Assembly: GCA_965231815.1 (NCBI GenBank)
Contig: OZ246890.1
Span: 434,001-498,000 of the forward strand
Length of the DNA stretch: 64,000 bases
Direction: 5' to 3'
From: JAPPFW01 sp965231815
GTDB taxonomy: Bacteria > Actinomycetota > Acidimicrobiia > Spongiisociales > Spongiisociaceae
The position numbers and the translations under genes were made by a program. Shown piece after piece: positions 59,550 to 64,000 of the stretch. Positions within the stretch are counted from its first letter, which is position 1; each line of letters begins with the position of its first letter. The notes beneath the pieces were generated by a model that worked only from the letters and a program-made list of their open reading frames with translations, had not been told where the DNA came from and did no database searches.

Positions 59550-60962
59550 ATGGTTCCTGAACGTCTACGCTGGCTCGACAGTGGGCTTACCAGGCAACTG
59601 GGTGAACTGGTCGTAGCAGCCGGTCACGAGATTTACCTAGTGGGGGGATCGGTACGCGACGCGCTCCTGGGTAGGCAGCCCACGGACCTGGACTTTGCAA
59701 CCGACGCCCGGCCCGAACGTTTGAGGGATCTGCTTGGTGGATGGGCCGACCACCTCTACTCGGCCGGGGAGCGGTTCGGTACCATTGCTGTGATTCGGGA
59801 TGGGGTTCGTTGCGAGATAACCACCTTCCGGGCTGAGGCCTACGCGACTGATAGCCGCCGTCCCCGAGTCACTTTCGGTCATTCGATAGAGAAGGACCTC
59901 GAACGCCGCGACTTCACTGTTAATTCGCTCGCCTTGAAGCTGGGCGGCGATGCGCCTGTTCTGGTGGATCCCTTCGGAGGGATTGCCGACATAGTTACCC
60001 GGACCCTCCGCACGCCGATAGGGCCGGAGGTGTCATTTTCCGATGATCCGCTCCGGATGCTGCGACTGTTCCGGTTCATGTCCGAGCTCGGGTTCCAACC
60101 CGAGCAGGCGGAACTCGAAGCCGTGTCTCGCATGAATGATCGCCTAGGTATCGTGAGCGCGGAGCGGATCCGCGATGAGCTATCGAAACTAGTGATCGGA
60201 GCTAACACGGAGGCCGCCCTCCGGTCGATGATCGATTCGGGTCTGGCAGAACGGTTTATTCCCGAGATCCCTGCTCTGGCCATGACAGCGGATCCCGATC
60301 ACCGCCATAAGGATGTCCTGGCCCATTCTCTGGCGGTGATGGCCAAAACCGACGCGGATCTGGTTCTCCGGCTGGCCGCGCTCTTCCACGACGTCGGCAA
60401 GCCCGCCACCCGCCGGTTCTCAGGTCCCAAAGTCACCTTCCACCACCACGAGGTGGTGGGCGCGCGCATGACCCGTGCTCGACTCAGGAGCCTGCGCTAT
60501 CCGAAACGGACGATAGGGCAGGTAGCCGAGTTGGTGTTTCTCCATATGCGGGCCCACACTTTCAAGATGGGGTGGACCGACTCGGCCGTGCGGCGCTACG
60601 TGCGCGATGCGGGAGAGTTGCTCCCCAGACTGAATCAGCTGGCCAGATGTGACGTGACGACGAGGAGCGATCGCCGAGCCCGCCGGATCCAGCGCCGGAT
60701 CGATGAACTCGAGGAGCGGATCGACCAGCTCCGGGCCAAAGAACATCTGGAATCCCTCCGGGCGCCGATCGACGGTCACGATATCATGGCTTACCTGGGC
60801 ATATCGCCCGGACCGCAGGTGGGCGCCAATCTGGCGGTCTTGCTTGACAAACGCATCGACGAAGGTCCTTATAGCCGGGAGGAAGCTTTTCAACTCCTTC
60901 GGGAGATGGCCATTCGGGAAGGGTTGGAAGATCCCGGTCCACCCCCGGATGACATGGAGTGA
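59550..60962 (+). CDS. CCA-adding enzyme / tRNA nucleotidyltransferase with HD domain
   Basis: 470 residues. Nucleotidyltransferase core GGSVRDALLGRQPTDLDFAT near residue 32, with the metal-binding DLD, and VTFGHSIEKDLERRDFTVN. An HD domain near residue 250 has HRHKDVLAHSLAVMAKTD and LAALFHDVGKPATRRF. In actinobacteria this is the Rv3907c (PcnA) homologue near the origin. It completes or repairs tRNA 3' CCA ends, needed here because the tRNA-Ile gene lacks an encoded CCA. The HD domain suggests phosphohydrolase activity on 2',3'-cyclic or similar ends. Confidence 0.93.
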   Translation: MVPERLRWLDSGLTRQLGELVVAAGHEIYLVGGSVRDALLGRQPTDLDFATDARPERLRDLLGGWADHLYSAGERFGTIAVIRDGVRCEITTFRAEAYATDSRRPRVTFGHSIEKDLERRDFTVNSLALKLGGDAPVLVDPFGGIADIVTRTLRTPIGPEVSFSDDPLRMLRLFRFMSELGFQPEQAELEAVSRMNDRLGIVSAERIRDELSKLVIGANTEAALRSMIDSGLAERFIPEIPALAMTADPDHRHKDVLAHSLAVMAKTDADLVLRLAALFHDVGKPATRRFSGPKVTFHHHEVVGARMTRARLRSLRYPKRTIGQVAELVFLHMRAHTFKMGWTDSAVRRYVRDAGELLPRLNQLARCDVTTRSDRRARRIQRRIDELEERIDQLRAKEHLESLRAPIDGHDIMAYLGISPGPQVGANLAVLLDKRIDEGPYSREEAFQLLREMAIREGLEDPGPPPDDME

Positions 60963-61032
60963 CGCAAGCGCCGGATCCAAAGTTGCCGACAGGAAGGAGA
61001 GAGGCGCCGCCTCCCGATGGGGAACCCATCCG

Positions 61033-62529
61033 ATGAGGTCCCGCTGGAAGGTATTCGTAGCCTGCACGGCGGTAGCCATGATCCAGAGCGTGGACGTGGC
61101 CATGATCAGCGTGGCGCTGCCGTCCATCGGAGAGCGGTTCTCTGCCGAATTGGCCGACCTGCAATGGGTAGTGGCGGCTACCGCGCTGGCTCTGGTCTCG
61201 ATACTGCCTACCGGGGGCGCCTTCGGGGATCTGTACGGCCGTAGAAAGGTCCTCCTCGTTGGTTACGGCTTCCTGCTATCAGGGGCTGTGATGGGTTGGA
61301 TGGCGCAGTCGATGGCGGTGTTAATCCCGGCGCGGCTGGCTCTGGGGGTCGGGATGGCTCTCGGCTTTCCAAACTCACTGGCTCTCATGGCGCTGAGCTT
61401 CTCGCCGGAGGTGCGGGGGCGGGCCGTCGCGGTGTGGACGGTTCTGTCTGCGGCGATGTTCGCTATCAGCCCGATCGCAGGTGGAGCGCTTGTCGCGGGT
61501 TTCGGCTTCAATTCCATCTTCGTCCCGCTGTTCCTGATGGCGGCGGTTGGAGCAATCGGGACGGTGTTGTGGATGCCGCCCGACCGTCCGATTCGCGAAA
61601 GATCTCTCGATCTATCCGGCATCCTCCTCGGCAGCGGGGCACTTACCCTGCTTAGTTACGGTCTTATAGAGGGCGGACGAGGCGGATTTGGAAGGTTCCT
61701 GATCGTCTTGGTGATAGGCAGCGGCCTGATTCTCTCCGTATGGTTCGTCCAGCACGAATCACGATCCGTCCATCCTATGCTGGATTTCCGGTTCGTCAGG
61801 AGTCAATCGATCCGGTCGATCCTCATGGTCACGTTCGTGCTCTACGCGGCTACCAACGCGGTGATCTTTCTCATGACTATCTACCTCCAAGCACTGCGGG
61901 GCCTGTCGCCTTGGGAAACCGGCCTGGTAATGGGCGTCTTTTCGGTAGCCATGCTTGCCGGAGCGCCGATCGGCGCATACATGCAGAATCGAGTCGGCTT
62001 CCGGGCGCCGGTAGCGATCATGCTGCCGGTTCTGGCAGTAGCGGCCCTGCTACTCAGCCTGGCCGGCCCCGGAACGCCGGTTCTGGGCTACGTGTCGGTC
62101 GGCCTGGCCCTGATCGGAATGCTCAACGGGGTGTTTTTCGTCGTCAGCTCCGCCACCTCGATTACTACTGCTCCTGAGGGCCAGAGCGCCACCGCGGCCG
62201 CGTCGTTGCCGGCAGCTCGTCAGCTGAGCGGGGTGTTCGGAATCGCGCTATCCGGCGTCGTGGCCACCATCGTCACCCGAGCCCGCCTCCGGACGGTTCT
62301 ACCCGGAACGGAGGAAACGAGCCTACAGGTATCCGAGATCAGCTTCGGCGTGGTGCCGGAGGGTATCGACCAAGGGGTGAGGGCCGCTTCCGTTGATGCT
62401 GCCTACTTCGGGCACGCCGTGGTGATGGGCGTCATCGCGCTGGCTGCCCTAGCCGTGGCGGGGCTGGTTCTGAAGCTCCTTCGTTCCAAACCCTCGGCAA
62501 CCCACCCACAACGCCGAAACAATACATGA
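61033..62529 (+). CDS. MFS drug-efflux-type transporter (DHA2/EmrB-QacA-like)
   Basis: 498 residues from an ATG at 61033 without a strong ribosome binding site; an in-frame extension upstream overlaps the CCA gene. The N-terminus SVDVAMISVALPSIGERFSA is followed by LQWVVAATALALVSILPTGG and the loop GDLYGRRKVLLVG, the MFS motif A. About 14 hydrophobic segments fit the DHA2 group. Substrates are unknown. It is 70 bases downstream of the CCA enzyme gene. Confidence 0.88.
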   Translation: MRSRWKVFVACTAVAMIQSVDVAMISVALPSIGERFSAELADLQWVVAATALALVSILPTGGAFGDLYGRRKVLLVGYGFLLSGAVMGWMAQSMAVLIPARLALGVGMALGFPNSLALMALSFSPEVRGRAVAVWTVLSAAMFAISPIAGGALVAGFGFNSIFVPLFLMAAVGAIGTVLWMPPDRPIRERSLDLSGILLGSGALTLLSYGLIEGGRGGFGRFLIVLVIGSGLILSVWFVQHESRSVHPMLDFRFVRSQSIRSILMVTFVLYAATNAVIFLMTIYLQALRGLSPWETGLVMGVFSVAMLAGAPIGAYMQNRVGFRAPVAIMLPVLAVAALLLSLAGPGTPVLGYVSVGLALIGMLNGVFFVVSSATSITTAPEGQSATAAASLPAARQLSGVFGIALSGVVATIVTRARLRTVLPGTEETSLQVSEISFGVVPEGIDQGVRAASVDAAYFGHAVVMGVIALAALAVAGLVLKLLRSKPSATHPQRRNNT

Positions 62530-62611
62530 ACACGAGAGACCGCGCGGATCAGGCGCGGCTTCCGGCGGCGAATCGCCCTGGCGCGGATGTAGAAGCCGCC
62601 CCTTGGGCGAG

Positions 62612-63301
62612 CTACCGAGCGATGACTTTCAAGGCTTCACGCTTGCTGAGCGGGGAAAGCCGATCCTGGTTGGAAGCCACAAAGTCGGATACGGTCTTGG
62701 GATCGGTCTTCGAGTACTCCCGGAGCGCCCATCCGATGGCCTTCCGGAGGAAGAACTCCTTCTCGTCGATAGAGGGTTCGATGACCGATAGAAGAAGACG
62801 GACGTCGGTATCACCTTTGAAGCGGAGTTGAGCGAGAATCGCGGTTCGTCTCTTCCAGAAATTCGAATCCTCGGCCCAGGACAGCAGGATGGGCCGTACC
62901 CGGTCCGGGTGTGAGGAAAGCATATGCCCCATATGCTTGGAGGCGAGCTGGTCGACGTAGTCCCACCATGCGCCGGTAACGATCATCTCCTCCACCATTT
63001 CCAATCGATCAGGATGGAGCCATTGCCGGTAGCGGGGAGCGTACGCCAGTTCGATAGCACCGTAGCGCTGTTCTCGATGGGTTGCCGACCGCCAGATGCT
63101 CAAGACAGCCGCTTCCCAGGTCCGGGCATCCGGCAACGGGTGATGTTTGATCGCCGCGCGGGTAAGGCGACGCACCTCCGGTACCCGTACCCCATGGAAG
63201 GGCATTTCGGACTTCATGTAGCGCTGCTGGCCCTTCGCCCGATCCGGATCGCCGGCGGCGGTAAGGCGTTCGATCAGGTCGGAACGAAGGGCGGCGGTCA
63301 T
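62612..63301 (-). CDS. AlkD-like DNA alkylation repair protein
   Basis: 229 residues from the ATG at 63299-63301 (a start at 63334 would give 240). Family pattern: GQQRYMKSEMPFHGVRVPEV, the repeated AVLSIWRSATHREQRYGAIE and VTGAWWDYVDQLASKHMG, and the C-terminal SIDEKEFFLRKAIGWALREY. AlkD proteins are HEAT-repeat DNA glycosylases removing alkylated purines; the aromatic and Asp residues of the pocket (W and D in AWWDYVD) are visible. Single gene, convergent with the MFS gene. Confidence 0.88.
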   Translation of the reverse strand: MTAALRSDLIERLTAAGDPDRAKGQQRYMKSEMPFHGVRVPEVRRLTRAAIKHHPLPDARTWEAAVLSIWRSATHREQRYGAIELAYAPRYRQWLHPDRLEMVEEMIVTGAWWDYVDQLASKHMGHMLSSHPDRVRPILLSWAEDSNFWKRRTAILAQLRFKGDTDVRLLLSVIEPSIDEKEFFLRKAIGWALREYSKTDPKTVSDFVASNQDRLSPLSKREALKVIAR

Positions 63302-63377
63302 CCGACAGATGGGCGCGTCAACGAAGACCGGCATGCGGAAGCGGGCAGAACCGTTCCCCGTCGGGGAGTAGTTACGT

Positions 63378-63737
63378 TCAACTCCTGAGAAACTCCTCCA
63401 CCCGCCGCCTGGGTCGTCCGACGATGGCGCGGTCGCCCTTGACCACGATGGGTCGTTGAAGGAGCGCCTTCCTCTTCTCGAGTAGCTCCACTACCGCGGC
63501 GGCATCGCCTACGTAGTCCTCGGCTACCAGGCCTAGCTTTCTGAAGTTGGCGTCTTTGCGCACCAGGTCCTCTACAGGGTCATCAAGTATCGCCACCAGC
63601 CGTTCCAGAGCAACACGATCCGGTGGTGTCTTCATGTAAAGCACCACTTCAGCCTCCATCTCATAGCCTTTGACGACCGCCAGGGCATTGCGTGACGAAC
63701 TTCAGTAGGGGTTGTGGAAGATGGTGATGTCGGCCAT
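63378..63737 (-). CDS. ArsC-family protein with in-frame TGA at the catalytic cysteine (candidate selenoprotein)
   Basis: 119 residues read from the ATG at 63735-63737, preceded by GGAGGG about 8 bases away. Codon 12 (63702-63704) is TGA. Translating it as U gives MADITIFHNPYUSSSRNAL, so the E. coli ArsC motif H8-x3-C12-x3-R16 becomes H8-x3-U12-x3-R16 at identical numbering. The rest of the frame is a complete ArsC: YMKTPPDRVALERLVAIL, DLVRKDANFRKLGL (Arg60 equivalent), QRPIVV (Arg94 equivalent) and RAIVGRPRRRVEEFL (Arg107 equivalent). The gene would otherwise be read only from an internal ATG at 63657-63659, which lacks the active site. ArsC enzymes reduce arsenate; related proteins in the Spx/ArsC group are oxidoreductases. 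Selenocysteine ArsC-like proteins are known in metagenomic surveys. A nonsense mutation is the alternative, but it would have to fall on this one codon with everything else intact. Confidence 0.8.
63666..63686 (-). promoter_or_regulatory. Candidate bacterial SECIS hairpin
   Basis: Within the coding sequence, 15 bases after the TGA, GCC-C-TGGC-GGTC-GTCA-AA-GGC folds: GCC (63684-63686) with GGC (63666-63668), and TGGC (63679-63682) with GTCA (63671-63674, one G-U pair), leaving the loop GGTC (63675-63678). The first loop base is 23 nt from the TGA. E. coli fdhF has GGUC in its apical loop at a similar distance, and bacterial SECIS hairpins usually carry a G in the first two loop positions 16-37 nt after UGA. 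Confidence 0.55.
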
Positions 63738-63814
63738 CCGGGCACCCTCCTAACAATGGCCTAAGCCCTAAATCCACCGGTATCGGAACGCTTCCCGTTA
63801 CTGTGCAGATTCTT

Positions 63815-64000
63815 ATGACCTCCAGAAGCCTAGCGGTGATCGTCGTTGGGGCGGTTTTCGCCCTTGCCGGGTTGGTCGGACCGTCGGCGGCAAGTTCGTC
63901 CCTAGCGGCGTTGGTGGAAGATCACCAACTCTCGCCGGGGGAAGTGCTGGAGCTAGGCCAATCCTTAACCTCGTCGGATGGACGGGTGAGGTTGTCGCTC
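63815..64000 (+). CDS. Secreted B-lectin (bulb-type mannose lectin) domain protein, 3' end beyond window
   Basis: 62 codons are visible before the window ends. The first 28 residues are a signal peptide (SLAVIVVGAVFALAGLVG followed by PSAASS). The mature start LSPGEVLELGQSLTSSDGRV then RLSL is the beginning of a B-lectin domain, whose members open with LxxGxxLxxGxxLxSxDGRYxL. Such domains bind mannose-type glycans and are common in secreted actinobacterial proteins. No strong ribosome binding site. It is divergent from the ArsC-family gene, with 77 bases between starts. Confidence 0.65.
   Translation, partial: MTSRSLAVIVVGAVFALAGLVGPSAASSSLAALVEDHQLSPGEVLELGQSLTSSDGRVRLSL

Overview
This window carries the replication-origin neighbourhood of a high-GC actinobacterium. 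The gene order rpmH-rnpA-yidD-yidC-jag-(parS)-parA-parB, trxA-trxB, anti-sigma/ECF sigma, pseudokinase and CCA-adding enzyme on one side, and dnaA-dnaN-recF-DUF721-gyrB-gyrA-DUF3566 on the other, is the actinobacterial (mycobacterial-type) origin synteny. The deviations suggest a deep-branching lineage such as Acidimicrobiia, not a mycobacterium: MurJ, RsmG and CwlM are missing from their usual places, gyrA is followed by two DUF3566 genes, and the peptide ABC transporter has a fused double ATPase. The class assignment is inference; no rRNA is present.

Layout. 1-3 kb: a minus-strand three-gene operon ending in a BrxC/BrxD-family (DUF2791) P-loop ATPase cut by the window edge, probably part of a defence or stress system. 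3-13.3 kb: an accessory, decaying region with a lipoprotein, two type II toxin-antitoxin pairs (RelE-type and MazF-type), a broken AlbA_2/Schlafen gene, an IS110 remnant, a DUF2231 membrane protein, a broken aminotransferase, a broken SLH/RCC1-repeat surface protein, and copies of two small dispersed repeat families. 13.5 kb: tRNA-Ile(GAT). 13.8-18.1 kb: a two-gene molybdopterin oxidoreductase complex (catalytic subunit plus a ferredoxin-NrfD fusion).

18.3-28.9 kb is a cobalamin locus. The minus-strand operon cobT-cobS-cbiB-cobD-cobQ-cobC-cobU covers late B12 assembly. Divergently, a cobalamin riboswitch with a hairpin that hides the Shine-Dalgarno sequence controls btuF-btuC-btuD-cobA (uptake and adenosylation). 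28.9-37 kb: a DUF433 regulator with a nucleotidyltransferase relic, a small membrane protein plus unknown partner, and a peptide/oligopeptide ABC transporter (DF fusion-A-B-C).

37-57 kb is the origin core. The dnaA-dnaN gap has two tandem DnaA boxes, a spacer and TAG trinucleotide repeats next to a pyrimidine-rich stretch, the architecture of a bacterial unwinding region with a DnaA-trio. A perfect 14-bp parS core lies upstream of parA. 57-64 kb: GNAT acetyltransferase, HDAC-family deacetylase, CCA-adding enzyme, MFS transporter, AlkD-like protein, an ArsC-family protein and the start of a B-lectin protein.

The most notable observation is at 63378-63737. The ArsC-family reading frame is continuous except for an in-frame TGA exactly at the catalytic Cys12 position of the H-x3-C-x3-R motif, followed 23 nt later by a hairpin with a GGUC apical loop. 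This is what a selenocysteine-containing arsenate-reductase-like protein would look like.
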